Shown one piece after another: positions 16,602 through 24,889 of a stretch of 45,379 nt of DNA. The position numbers were made by a program, and so were the translations under genes. A model generated the notes under the pieces. It had not been told where the DNA came from. It ran no database searches and worked only from the letters and a program-made list of their open reading frames with translations. How positions within the stretch are numbered: position 1 is the first letter of the stretch; each line of letters begins with the position of its first letter. The DNA comes from Clostridiales bacterium (GTDB lineage: Bacteria; Bacillota; Clostridia; Christensenellales; Aristaeellaceae): positions 1 through 45,379 of the forward strand of contig JAAYUF010000151.1 of assembly GCA_012517815.1 (NCBI GenBank). The letters run 5' to 3'.

Positions 16602-17531
16602 TCAGGCCAGCGAGTAGGCGGCAATCGCAATGAACAGCGCGATGGAAACCATCGTCTGCACCGAAAGCGCGGTGGATATGTACTCCGCGTGCCCGCTCAC
16701 ATCCGCGTACAGCGGGATGATATAGGGCGCGGGCAGGCTGTAGGCGAGCATCAGGGCAACGAACAGCGGTTTTTCAAAGGGTATAACGCTGAAAAGGACC
16801 AGCGTGCCAAGCCCCAGCAACGCGGCCATCACCGCAAGGCGCAGGCCGACGGTTTTCATCACCGGCGACAGCAGCGCCCGGCGGAAGCTCAGTTCATACC
16901 CCACGATGATCAGGATCAGCGCGGAGGTCGGCGCGGCGATGAACCGGATCACATCGTCCACGACCGGCCCGGCGGCGGTGGCGGCCAGCCTTTGCCCCAT
17001 GCCCAGCGCGCCCAGCAGCACGCCCAGAACAATCGCCACAAACACCGGGTTTTTCGCCATGTTGGTCAACAGCGCCCTGGCCGTCGCCTTTTCGCCGCTG
17101 ACCGTCTTGAGCGTCGCCAGGAACACCGTGAAAGCAAACATCGTCTGCCCGATATCCACCATGGCGAAGGTTTTGGTCTGCCCCGCGTACAGCAGGCCAA
17201 ACAGCGCGTAGCCCATCATGCCGCCCTCAAAGTTCGTGGTCAGGAAGGGCAGGAACTTGCCGTAGGGCTTGAGAAACCGCCTGAGCGCGAAGCCCGCCAG
17301 CAGCCCCAGCCCACAGGACAGGAACACCGTGGCGAACGTGAGCGCGATTTTACCGGAATACTCGGCCGTAAAGAAGGCGTTGAACAGCACGGCCGGCAGG
17401 GTCACGTTCCCCACGATTGCCTTGAGGCCTTTGAGCCCCTCTTTGCCGATGATCCGTTTGCGTTTGCACAGGTATCCCAAGCCAAAGGTCAGTAGAACCG
17501 GCAGCACCATGCGCAGGATGGATAATGCCAT
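16602..17531 (-). CDS. AEC (auxin efflux carrier) family transporter
   Basis: This encodes a 309-residue membrane protein with about ten helices, starting MALSILRMVLPVLLTFGLGY. The family pattern is clear: GLKAIVGNVTLPAVLFNAFF after helix one, a hydrophilic centre (KTVSGEKATARALLTNMAKNP) and PAPYIIPLYAD in the C-terminal half. AEC permeases export organic acids or similar small molecules; the substrate is unknown. The co-transcribed broken mutarotase hints at a former link to sugar use, which is inference. I chose the ATG at 17531, with GGGAGG 9 bases upstream. Confidence 0.88.
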   Translation of the reverse strand: MALSILRMVLPVLLTFGLGYLCKRKRIIGKEGLKGLKAIVGNVTLPAVLFNAFFTAEYSGKIALTFATVFLSCGLGLLAGFALRRFLKPYGKFLPFLTTNFEGGMMGYALFGLLYAGQTKTFAMVDIGQTMFAFTVFLATLKTVSGEKATARALLTNMAKNPVFVAIVLGVLLGALGMGQRLAATAAGPVVDDVIRFIAAPTSALILIIVGYELSFRRALLSPVMKTVGLRLAVMAALLGLGTLVLFSVIPFEKPLFVALMLAYSLPAPYIIPLYADVSGHAEYISTALSVQTMVSIALFIAIAAYSLA

Positions 17532-17582
17532 GCAGCGTCGCCTCCCCTGTTTCGCGGTTCTTGCATACGGTTTCAACGCATG

Positions 17583-17716
17583 AGCGCCGCCCTCTCACGG
17601 CGCATTTCTCCGGTGACTTTGTCGCGAAAGCTCGGCGTAGCCCCCGCCGCGCCTTTGCTTGCGCTCCCCGTCCCGGACGATCATCGCTCGCGGGCCTTGT
17701 CGCATTCATGAAATGA
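17583..17716 (-). repeat. Leader repeat element, copy 1
   Basis: On the minus strand this segment matches 43999-44100 upstream of hflX: a start block around TTTCAT..CATGAATGCG and CGCGAGCG, and an end block GAGCTTTCGCGACAAAG then GCGCCG. The middle differs in length. Both copies lie in the 5' leader of a minus-strand gene. Confidence 0.5.
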
Positions 17717-17733
17717 AACAGCAGTACCGCTCC

Positions 17734-17762
17734 ATCATACCGGGTGGGCGGCGGCCCGTCAA
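17734..17762 (-). promoter_or_regulatory. Sigma-A promoter for the AEC transporter operon
   Basis: The minus strand has TTGACG, a 17-base spacer and TATGAT. It implies a 5' leader of nearly 200 bases. Confidence 0.7.
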
Positions 17763-17778
17763 GCCCGCCCGGTACGCA

Positions 17779-17806
17779 AGCAGCCAAGGCGTGCGCCTTG
17801 GCTGCT
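17779..17806 (-). terminator. Hairpin downstream of lsrF
   Basis: A perfect 13-bp inverted repeat (AGCAGCCAAGGCG and its complement) lies about 57 bases past the lsrF stop. There is no real T tract, so it may be a stabilising 3' structure rather than a true terminator. Confidence 0.5.
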
Positions 17807-17862
17807 GGTTCGGGGGTCAACCGGAATTCCCTGCCGTCGGACAGCGCAGCGGGGGTTCCGGC

Positions 17863-18741
17863 TTAATGGATCGCGTCCTGGAAGAACTCCCAGGCCTGCT
17901 TGTCGGTGTAGGCTTCGTGCACGATCTGGCGGATCGCCTGCGCCATTTCGGCGCTGTGCTCGCTCTGGAAGATGTTGCGGCCCATATCCAGCCCGCGCGC
18001 GCCGCCCTGGATGGAGCGGTAGGCGAGGGTCAGGGCTTCGTTTTCGGGCAGCTTCTTGCCGCCCGCCACCACGATGGGCACCGGGCAGGCCGCCACGACT
18101 TCTTCAAAGTTGTCGCAGTAGTAGGTTTTCACCAGCTGCACGCCCATCTCCGCCACAATGCGGGTTGCCAGCTTGAAGAAGCGGTCGGTGCGCTCCATGT
18201 CCTTGCCCACGGCCACCACGCCCAGCGTGGGGATGGAGTAGCGAAGGCCGGCGTTGATCACGCGGCTCAGGTTATCGATGCTGGAGAGCTGCCCGTCCGC
18301 GCCGATAAAGGTCTGCACCGCCATGCAGTCCGCGTTCATGCGGATGGAGTCCTCGATATCCACCGCCACCACCTCGTGGCTCAGGTCCTCGTTGAGCATG
18401 CTGGAGCCGCTGGAAACCCGCAGGGCGATCGCCTTGCGGTTATCCGGCGATACGCAGGTGCGCAGGGCGCCGCGCGTGCCCATCAGGCAGTCGATGTGGG
18501 GCATCAGCCTGGGGATTACCAGATCCAGCCGCTCCAGCCCCGCTGTGGAACCCATGAAATACCCGTGGTCAAACGCAAACATCACGGTGTTGCCGCTCTT
18601 GGGATCGAAAATATTGGCCAGGTGCTTTTTCATGCCCCAGTCCAGGCTGCCCGCGCCTTTTACATAGAAGCCGCCGTTGTTTGCGAACGCTTCTTCCACA
18701 TGATAATCCTTCGCAACTTTGAGTCCGTCCTGATCCGCCAT
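17863..18741 (-). CDS. lsrF: LsrF, phospho-AI-2 degradation thiolase (DhnA aldolase family)
   Basis: This encodes 292 residues. From memory of the E. coli protein it matches LsrF through the whole length, including GAGSLDWGMKKHL, VMFAFDHGYFMGSTAGLER, VVAVGKDM, VPIVVAGGKKLPE and LDMGRNIFQSEH. The Schiff-base lysine equivalent is K205 in QLVKTYY. LsrF transfers an acetyl group from 3-hydroxy-5-phosphonooxypentane-2,4-dione to CoA, the last step of AI-2 breakdown. AAGGAGG precedes the ATG. It follows lsrB by 147 bases. The next gene of the enterobacterial operon, lsrG, is not there. Confidence 0.93.
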   Translation of the reverse strand: MADQDGLKVAKDYHVEEAFANNGGFYVKGAGSLDWGMKKHLANIFDPKSGNTVMFAFDHGYFMGSTAGLERLDLVIPRLMPHIDCLMGTRGALRTCVSPDNRKAIALRVSSGSSMLNEDLSHEVVAVDIEDSIRMNADCMAVQTFIGADGQLSSIDNLSRVINAGLRYSIPTLGVVAVGKDMERTDRFFKLATRIVAEMGVQLVKTYYCDNFEEVVAACPVPIVVAGGKKLPENEALTLAYRSIQGGARGLDMGRNIFQSEHSAEMAQAIRQIVHEAYTDKQAWEFFQDAIH

Positions 18742-18826
18742 GGGAATTCGACCTCCTTGGTGCGTCGTGTCCTTTATCTGCCATTAGGTGGCCGCGCCGT
18801 CGGGTTGTCCGCCCGGCTTAGCCATG

Positions 18827-18860
18827 GGCGGAGGCCGTGCTCTGGCGCACGGCCCCCGCC
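18827..18860 (-). promoter_or_regulatory. Intercistronic hairpin between lsrB and lsrF
   Basis: A 14-bp stem (18827-18840 / 18847-18860, one G-U pair) with a 6-base loop starts about 28 bases past the lsrB stop and has no T tract. Such structures after binding-protein genes usually protect the upstream mRNA and lower downstream expression. Confidence 0.6.
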
Positions 18861-18888
18861 GGGTTTAGGCGTATAGTGGGGATGGGGA

Positions 18889-19950
18889 TTAGAAGTTGTA
18901 GTTGTCCATGTTCTCCGCGGTGAACACAACGCGCTCGGGCAGCAGCACCACGCCGCTGGTCTCGGAGGTGTAAGCGTTGGGATCCAGCACGGTGTTGGGC
19001 TCAACCGTCACAGTGCCGATGTCGGGCACGTCGATGGAATCGCCAACTTTGATTTCCTGGCCGCTGGCCAGCAGGTAAGCCATGTAGCAGCCCAAGGCGC
19101 CCTGCACCTTGCAATCCCACAGGCCCCAACGGGTCAGGATGCCGGCGCGGCAGTAGTCCTTCATGCTGTTGGGAGCGGCGAAGCCCACGATGGAGACCTT
19201 GGTCGCATCCAGACCGAGGTTCTGAGCGGCCTGCGCCTGGCCCGGCAGAGCGGTGGAGTCGTTGCAGATGATGCCGTCGATGTCGGCGTAGGTGGTCAGG
19301 ATGGACTCGCCCACGGTGATGGCCTTCTCGGCATCCTGCTCGGAGTAGTAGTTATCCGGGAACACGTTGATCCAGTTGGGGTACTTCTCGGCGACATAGG
19401 CTTCGCCGGCCACATGCCAGCTGTTCTGGTCGGTCACGGTCGCCTGGCTGTAATGCCACACGTACTTGATGGCATCCTTGGTGACGTCCTTGCCGCGCTC
19501 GGTCAGGCTGGTGGCCAGCATGTCCACGAGCATCTGGCCCAGCTGCTCAGGCGTGCCCTGGCTGACCATGATGCTGCGGCTCTCGGGGAAAGCGTCGGAG
19601 TCCCAGGTGGTCACGACCAGCCCGGCATCGGCGGCTTCCTTGAGGGCGTCGTTGACGCCGGCGGCGTCCACGGTGGAAATGCAGATGGCGTCCGCGCCGT
19701 TGGTGATGGCGTTCTGCACGATGGCAACCTGGTTGGCCGCGGAGGCTTCAGGGTTGCCGTCATAGGTGACGGTGAAGCCGTTTTTGGCAGCGAAATCCTG
19801 AGCGCCGACGTTGGCGGACTCAAAGAACGCGTTGCCGGAGAGCTTGGGGATAAATACGACGTTGATGCCTTCCGCGGTGGCGACGGTCACCATGGCGATG
19901 CACAGCGTGAGCGCCATCACAGCCGCCAAGATCTTGGAGAACCCTTTCAT
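18889..19950 (-). CDS. lsrB: LsrB, AI-2 substrate-binding protein
   Basis: This encodes 353 residues of the ribose-type periplasmic binding fold. The C-terminus SGVVLLPERVVFTAENMDNYNF-type ending and TVTDQNSWH closely match LsrB. AI-2 contacts known from Salmonella LsrB appear conserved: Lys36 (FIPK), the Asp of TTWDSD, and Asp-Gln of TDQN. The ALPG segment keeps the Pro, while the next contact position looks like Gln instead of Ala. The signal peptide ends VATA before EG; a cysteine at 17 does not sit in a good lipobox, so lipid anchoring is doubtful. GGGAGGG precedes the ATG. Confidence 0.93.
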   Translation of the reverse strand: MKGFSKILAAVMALTLCIAMVTVATAEGINVVFIPKLSGNAFFESANVGAQDFAAKNGFTVTYDGNPEASAANQVAIVQNAITNGADAICISTVDAAGVNDALKEAADAGLVVTTWDSDAFPESRSIMVSQGTPEQLGQMLVDMLATSLTERGKDVTKDAIKYVWHYSQATVTDQNSWHVAGEAYVAEKYPNWINVFPDNYYSEQDAEKAITVGESILTTYADIDGIICNDSTALPGQAQAAQNLGLDATKVSIVGFAAPNSMKDYCRAGILTRWGLWDCKVQGALGCYMAYLLASGQEIKVGDSIDVPDIGTVTVEPNTVLDPNAYTSETSGVVLLPERVVFTAENMDNYNF

Positions 19951-20023
19951 AGCGATACCCTCCCAATATGGTTTTATTTCTCACGCGCACCATACGCGTA
20001 AGGAAACGGAATCCATCGCGCGT

Positions 20024-21043
20024 TCAGCCCATCCTGGGGGCGGCCGCATGGCGCCGCTTGTGGCTGAACAGCTTGCGAAGCTTGGGGTTGGTGCCCGCGA
20101 ACCTGAGCGACACCGTAACCACCAGCAAAATGCCGACCGGGATATCCAGATACTGCGTGGAAAGTCCGTTGAGGCTAAGCCCGATGCGCAGGAACCCGAC
20201 CGCCAGCGCCGCCAGCGCGGAGCCGATCACGCCGCCGGAGCCGCCCAGATTGCTGGTGCCGCCCAGCACGACCGCCGTGATGATCGGCAGCGTATACTCC
20301 GCGCCCATATCCGCCTTGGCGGTGCCCAGGTAGGCCGTAAGCAGGATGCCGGCGATGGAGGCGCTGAGCCCTGAAAACATGTAGGTGCTCATCACCACGG
20401 CGCGGGTGTTGATGCCGCTGAACTCCGCCGCGTTGCGGTTTACGCCGCACAGGAACACCTTGCGACCGTAGTTGGTGCGGTGCAGCAGAATGTAGCTGAG
20501 CAGCACCAGCAGGAAGAAGATCACAAACTGCATGGGCACGGCGTCCAGCAGCTGCGTTTTGCTCAGCGCCCGGAAGGCTTCCGGAAAATCGCTGATGCCC
20601 TGATAGGCGGCGTTGGAGCTCAGGTTGGAAACCGCCAGCGCCATGCCCGAGTAGAGGAACGAGCCGCCCAGCGTGACCACCATGGGCTGCACGCCCGTGT
20701 ATGCCACGAAAAATCCGCTCAGCGCCCCGCACAGCGCGCCGGCGACCAGCGCCAGCAGGCAGGCTACGAAGATGTTGAGCCCCGCGTCGTGCCACAGCAC
20801 GCCCACGCTGATGCTCGTCAGGCCCACGATGGAGCCGGCCTGAATATCGATGCCGCCGGTGATCATGACAAACGTGACGAACAGCGAGATGATGCACACC
20901 GGAATAAACTGATTCAGCCCGCTGAACAGGCGCTTGATGTTGAGGAACTTCGGGCTCAGCGTGCCAAACACCAGAAATTCCACTACGATCAGCAGGATCA
21001 GGAAGGTTTCCCAGCGCACGAGCAGTTTTCGTACTTTATTCAT
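20024..21043 (-). CDS. lsrD: LsrD, AI-2 ABC transporter permease
   Basis: This encodes a 339-residue BPD_transp_2 (ribose/galactose type) permease with eight or more helices; GGIDIQAGSIVGLTSI is the typical conserved segment, and GGTSNLGGSGGVIGSALAAL is the coupling region near the C-terminus. It would form the channel with LsrC. The ATG at 21043 overlaps the lsrC stop by 8 bases and has GGAAGGAGG upstream; an earlier frame extension is not supported. The C/D naming follows the A-C-D-B order of the enteric operon. Confidence 0.9.
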   Translation of the reverse strand: MNKVRKLLVRWETFLILLIVVEFLVFGTLSPKFLNIKRLFSGLNQFIPVCIISLFVTFVMITGGIDIQAGSIVGLTSISVGVLWHDAGLNIFVACLLALVAGALCGALSGFFVAYTGVQPMVVTLGGSFLYSGMALAVSNLSSNAAYQGISDFPEAFRALSKTQLLDAVPMQFVIFFLLVLLSYILLHRTNYGRKVFLCGVNRNAAEFSGINTRAVVMSTYMFSGLSASIAGILLTAYLGTAKADMGAEYTLPIITAVVLGGTSNLGGSGGVIGSALAALAVGFLRIGLSLNGLSTQYLDIPVGILLVVTVSLRFAGTNPKLRKLFSHKRRHAAAPRMG

Positions 21044-22055
21044 TGGCCGTCGCCTCCTTCCCTTCGGTCCGCACATGCTGCGTTTTCGCGGCCAGGCGGA
21101 GCCGGCGGGCCTTTTCCACGGCGCGGCTGCGGATCAGGGCATCGGAAACCACGATGATGATCAGCAGGATGCCCGTGATGGTATCGTCATAATCGGAGGA
21201 GAAGCCGACGAACACGAGGATGCGGCTGATGGAGGCCATGATGGCCGCGCCCACGCCCGCGCCGATGACCGAGCCCACGCCGCCCGTCAGGCTGATGCCG
21301 CCCAGCACGCACGCGGCGATGACCTTCATCTCGTAACCGTTGCCGGCGATCGGGGTCACAAAGCCCACGCGGCTCACATAGAGCACGCCGCCCGCCGCGG
21401 CGAGCACGCCGCACAGCGCGAAGGCCATGAACTTGGTCATATCCACCGGGATGCCCAGCAGCGTCGCGCCGCCCATGTTATCCCCCACCGCGGCCAGATA
21501 CCGGCCGCGCTTGGTGCGGGTCAGGATCAGGTGCACCGCCACAATCAGCAGCAGCGCGCCCAGATAAAACCACGTGATGCTGTTAAGCAGGCGGCCCTGC
21601 GACAGGTTCTTGAAGTCGAACGGGATGTTCTCCACCCATTTGCCGTTGGTATACACGTAGATCAGCCCGCGCACGATGCCGTTGATGCCCAGCGTCATGA
21701 TGATGGAGGGAACCTTGAGCACCGTGACGCCGATGCCGTTGACCACGCCGATGGCAAGCCCCACGGCCAGCGCCGCGCCGATGGCCAGCGCCCAGGGTTG
21801 GCCGTCGCGGATCATCGTGCTGCTCACGGCGGCCGTAATGCCCAGCGTCGCGCCCACGGAAACGTCGATTTCCCCGGTGATGATCACCAGCGCGATGCCC
21901 ACGGCCACCACGGTGTAGACCACGCTGCTGTTAAAGCACAGCCAGACGTTCGCGGGGGAAAGGAATGCCGGATTGATCGCGCCCACGCCCAGGAACATGA
22001 GGATCACGGCGCCAAACGCGGTAATCTCCCGGGAATGCAGCAGCTTTTTAAGCAT
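21036..22055 (-). CDS. lsrC: LsrC, AI-2 ABC transporter permease
   Basis: This encodes a 339-residue BPD_transp_2 permease. The motifs GEIDVSVGATLGITA and GGISLTGGVGSVIGAGVGA correspond to those in LsrD, showing the two are paralogous halves of one channel. The ATG at 22055 overlaps the end of lsrA by 8 bases; a GTG at 22064 lies too close to the GGAAGGGA ribosome site. The order lsrA-C-D-B is the same as in E. coli. Confidence 0.9.
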   Translation of the reverse strand: MLKKLLHSREITAFGAVILMFLGVGAINPAFLSPANVWLCFNSSVVYTVVAVGIALVIITGEIDVSVGATLGITAAVSSTMIRDGQPWALAIGAALAVGLAIGVVNGIGVTVLKVPSIIMTLGINGIVRGLIYVYTNGKWVENIPFDFKNLSQGRLLNSITWFYLGALLLIVAVHLILTRTKRGRYLAAVGDNMGGATLLGIPVDMTKFMAFALCGVLAAAGGVLYVSRVGFVTPIAGNGYEMKVIAACVLGGISLTGGVGSVIGAGVGAAIMASISRILVFVGFSSDYDDTITGILLIIIVVSDALIRSRAVEKARRLRLAAKTQHVRTEGKEATANE

Positions 22056-23568
22056 GTTTCGCACTCCCTTCCGTTACGCCGAACGCCGCGGCCATCAGGC
22101 TGTCCTGGCTGATGTCGCACCGCGCGAATTCCTTGTTGATATGGCCCAGGTACATGGTCAGCGCCCGGTCGCTCAGCTCCACGATTTCCTCCATGTCCGA
22201 GGAGATCAGCAGGATCGCCAGCCCTTCGGATTTCAGCTGCTCGATGATCGCGTACACGTCGCCGCGCGCCGCCGCGTCGATGCCGCGGGTCGGCTCGTCC
22301 AAAATCAGCACTTTGGGGTTGGTGGACAGGGACCGCGCGATGACCACCTTTTGCTGGTTGCCGCCCGAGAGCGAGCCGATCAACTGATCGCGGCCCGTGA
22401 CCCGGGTGCGGAAAGCCTGAATGAAGCGGTCGGTAATCTTGCGTTCCTCGCGGAAGTTGATAAAGAAACGGGACATGTTGTCCAGATGGGCGGCGGTCGT
22501 ATTGGCGGCCACGTCGCTGATGCGGAAGATCCCGTTCAGGAACCGGTCCTCCGCCACGTAGTTGAGGCCCGCGTCCAGCATCCTGCGGGTGGTAAAGCCG
22601 GTAACGTCCTTGCCGCCCAGGTACACCTTGCCGCTTTTGACCACGTCGCGGCCGAAGATGGTGGTCGCCAGTTCCGTGCGGCCCGCGCCCACGACGCCCG
22701 CCAGACCCAGAATTTCGCCCGGGTATACCTTCAGGCTGATGTCGCTGAAGCCAAATCCCGTCAGGTGGTCGATGACCAGGGCGGGTTCCAGCTCGCCGTA
22801 CGCCACGGCCTTGCACGACGCCTGGCTCTTGCGAACCTCCACGTTGGGCGGCAGCAGCCCGGCCACCAGCATTTCACGGGTAAACTGGCTCACGGGGCCG
22901 CTCAGGGTGATCATGCCGTCGCGCATGATCAGCACTTCGTCGGCGATCTGGAACACCTCGGTCAGGCGGTGGGTAATATAGATGATGCTGATGCCCTTGG
23001 CTTTCAAGTCCCGGACGATGGAAAACAGGCTTTCAACCTCATTGAAGGTAAGGGAGCTGGTCGGCTCGTCCAAAATCAGCAGCCGCGCGTCCCGCATCAG
23101 GCCCCGCAGCAGCTCCACCAGCTGCTGCTCGGCGATGGAAAGCGTTGCGGCCTTGCGGGTCAGGTCGATCGTCCAGCCCAAATGCGCCAGCAGCGTCGTC
23201 AGGCGCCGGTGCAGGTCGGACGACTTTTCCAGAAAGCCCATGAGCACATTTTCCTCAACCGTCATGTTGGGGAAAAGCATCGGTTCCTGCGGAACCAGGT
23301 AAATGCCGGCGGCCAGCGCGGCGGCGGGCTTGCCCAGTCTGGTCGCCCGTCCCTCCAGATACACTTCGCCGTCGTCGGGCTGGTAAATGCCCATCACGAT
23401 CTTCATCAGCGTGCTCTTGCCCGCGCCATTGCCCCCGATCAGCGCCACAACGGTCCCCTTGGCGATATCCAGATCCACGCCCTTGAGCACGCTGTTGGTA
23501 CCGAAGGCCTTGGTGATGCCGCGCACCGATAGCATCGCGTCACCGGGCAGCCGTACCGCTTCGTCCAT
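22048..23568 (-). CDS. lsrA: LsrA, AI-2 ABC transporter ATPase
   Basis: This encodes a 506-residue double ATPase. The first cassette has Walker A GGNGAGKST, an atypical signature LSIAEQQ and LLILDEPTSS. The second has the degenerate Walker A GVVGAGRTEL common to sugar-type double ATPases, a full LSGGNQQK signature and VLILDEPTRGID. It energises LsrCD. I chose the ATG at 23568, with GGGGG 8 bases upstream; an earlier start would place translation over the leader inverted repeat. It is the first gene of the lsrACDBF operon. Confidence 0.92.
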   Translation of the reverse strand: MDEAVRLPGDAMLSVRGITKAFGTNSVLKGVDLDIAKGTVVALIGGNGAGKSTLMKIVMGIYQPDDGEVYLEGRATRLGKPAAALAAGIYLVPQEPMLFPNMTVEENVLMGFLEKSSDLHRRLTTLLAHLGWTIDLTRKAATLSIAEQQLVELLRGLMRDARLLILDEPTSSLTFNEVESLFSIVRDLKAKGISIIYITHRLTEVFQIADEVLIMRDGMITLSGPVSQFTREMLVAGLLPPNVEVRKSQASCKAVAYGELEPALVIDHLTGFGFSDISLKVYPGEILGLAGVVGAGRTELATTIFGRDVVKSGKVYLGGKDVTGFTTRRMLDAGLNYVAEDRFLNGIFRISDVAANTTAAHLDNMSRFFINFREERKITDRFIQAFRTRVTGRDQLIGSLSGGNQQKVVIARSLSTNPKVLILDEPTRGIDAAARGDVYAIIEQLKSEGLAILLISSDMEEIVELSDRALTMYLGHINKEFARCDISQDSLMAAAFGVTEGSAKHA

Positions 23569-23581
23569 CACTGAACCCCCA

Positions 23582-23600
23582 ATGAAAACAAATGTTTCAT
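23582..23600 (-). promoter_or_regulatory. Candidate LsrR operator in the lsrA leader
   Basis: An imperfect inverted repeat ATGAAAaCAAATGTTTCAT spans 19 bases. On the minus strand it carries ACATTTGTT, the same 9-mer found in the lsrR leader (23852-23860). Confidence 0.45.
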
Positions 23601-23625
23601 GCTCGCCTTTTTTGTTCCTGTGCAC

Positions 23626-23654
23626 ATCATACCCTGTATCGACACTTTTGTCAA
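23626..23654 (-). promoter_or_regulatory. Sigma-A promoter of lsrACDBF
   Basis: The minus strand has perfect TTGACA (23654-23649), a 17-base spacer and TATGAT (23631-23626), giving a leader of about 50 bases. Confidence 0.85.
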
Positions 23655-23809
23655 CGGCATCTACAAAAAAAGTTGCGCTCCCCCTCCGTGCATCTTCTGA
23701 AAAGGGCCCTTTTCATGGTTAGTTTGCACATTGTCAATCCGCCCGTTTTAGGCGTTTCGTGTGCCGTGGCTGAGGTTCGACCATGTTGGACAAGTTTTCC
23801 GAATCATAA

Positions 23810-23838
23810 TTGACAACGTTTCGAACAGGTGCTATACT
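23810..23838 (+). promoter_or_regulatory. Sigma-A promoter of lsrRK
   Basis: TTGACA, 17 bases, then TATACT with an extended-10 TG. The start site is expected near 23845, so the ACATTTGTT motif at 23852-23860 would lie just downstream of it, a place where a repressor could block transcription. Confidence 0.85.
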
Positions 23839-23901
23839 ATTCTCACAAGGTACATTTGTTATTTGCCGTAACTTTTGCTAAGGCGCGGCAGAGGGGGCAA
23901 T

Positions 23902-24825
23902 ATGGATTACGAAGAGTCGCTGATGATCAAAATCGCGTGGTACTACTATTTTGAAAACATGACGCAGCAAAGCGTCGCCGATACGCTGGGCATCAGCCGC
24001 ATGCGGGTGATCAAGCTGCTGGACAAGGCCCGCCAGACGGGCATCATCCAGTTCAAGCTCCGCAAGGACGGCGAAACCCGGATGAAGCTGGAGCGCGGCC
24101 TGATGGACGAGTTCGGCCTCAAGGACGCGTTCATCGTGCCCTCCTCGCTCAACAAGAGCATGGTCAACGCCGGCGTGGCCGAGGCCGCCAGCATGTACAT
24201 CACCGAGCGGCTCACGGAGAACAGCTTCATTAATATGGGCTACGGCGATACCCCCAGCCGCGTGCTCAACAATCTGGCGACCATGGCGGAGCGCCCCATC
24301 ACCTGCGTGTCCCTGACGGGCGGGGTGAGCTATTACCTCCCCGATACGCGCAGCAACGTGTTTAACGCCAAGCTGCATCTGATCCCCACGCCGCTGCTGG
24401 CGTCCAGCAAGGAAATGGCGGACGCCATGCGCCACGAGGCCAGCGTAACGGAAATCAGCCGGATGATCACGCTGGCGCAGCTGACCGTGGTGGGCATCGG
24501 CGCCATGCATGAGTCGGCGACCATTTTCAAGTCCGGCATTCTCAACCGCAACGATTTTCTCTACCTCCAGATGCAGGGCGCGGTGGGCGATCTGCTCAGC
24601 CATTTCATCGACCGCGACGGCCGCCTGATCGAAACCCCGCTGGAAGAAAGGCTCATCAGCACGTCGCTGGACAAGCTCAAAGCGCTGCAAAACGTGATCG
24701 GCGTAGCCGCGGGCGACGTCAAGATCAACGCCATCCGCGCGGCGCTGTGCGGCGGGTATCTGGACGTGCTCATCACCGACGATCGCACCGCCAGCCGCCT
24801 TTTGGGGCTGGAAACCGACGCGTAA
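23902..24825 (+). CDS. lsrR: LsrR, SorC/DeoR-type repressor of the lsr genes
   Basis: This encodes 307 residues. A helix-turn-helix at about 20-43 (TQQSVADTLGISRMRVIKLL) precedes a SorC sugar-phosphate binding domain with INMGYGDTPSRVL, VSLTGGVSYY and a glycine-rich GVAAGDVKINAIRAALCGGY near the end. In enteric bacteria LsrR represses both divergent units until phospho-AI-2 binds. The cluster context makes LsrR much more likely than another SorC regulator. GAGGGGG precedes the ATG at 23902. lsrK starts 64 bases later. Confidence 0.92.
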   Translation: MDYEESLMIKIAWYYYFENMTQQSVADTLGISRMRVIKLLDKARQTGIIQFKLRKDGETRMKLERGLMDEFGLKDAFIVPSSLNKSMVNAGVAEAASMYITERLTENSFINMGYGDTPSRVLNNLATMAERPITCVSLTGGVSYYLPDTRSNVFNAKLHLIPTPLLASSKEMADAMRHEASVTEISRMITLAQLTVVGIGAMHESATIFKSGILNRNDFLYLQMQGAVGDLLSHFIDRDGRLIETPLEERLISTSLDKLKALQNVIGVAAGDVKINAIRAALCGGYLDVLITDDRTASRLLGLETDA

Positions 24826-24889
24826 CCGCCAAACCGGCGGCAGGCCGAGGCGCGTGGATCACCACGGATATGGAAACGGAGGCAATGCA

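Larger units (their letters stand above)
17532..17862. other. Leader of the AEC gene plus end of the lsr operon
   Basis: It holds a leader of about 195 bases for the AEC transcript (with a repeat element shared with hflX), its promoter, and a hairpin downstream of lsrF. I see no gene. Confidence 0.6.
23569..23901. other. Divergent lsrA / lsrR control region
   Basis: It holds two opposing sigma-A promoters, a shared 9-base ACATTTGTT motif in both leaders, an inverted repeat in the lsrA leader, a 14-bp palindrome AAAAGGGCCCTTTT at 23701-23714, and imperfect direct repeats (TTGGACAAGTTTTCCGAA at 23785 and TTGACAACGTTTCGAA at 23810). It is clearly AT-richer than its surroundings. Confidence 0.75.

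Noticed and set aside
18889-23568. Ribose (rbs) or generic sugar ABC transporter
   Set aside because: The families are related, but LsrK, LsrF and LsrR next to it and the LsrB C-terminus and AI-2 contacts point to AI-2.
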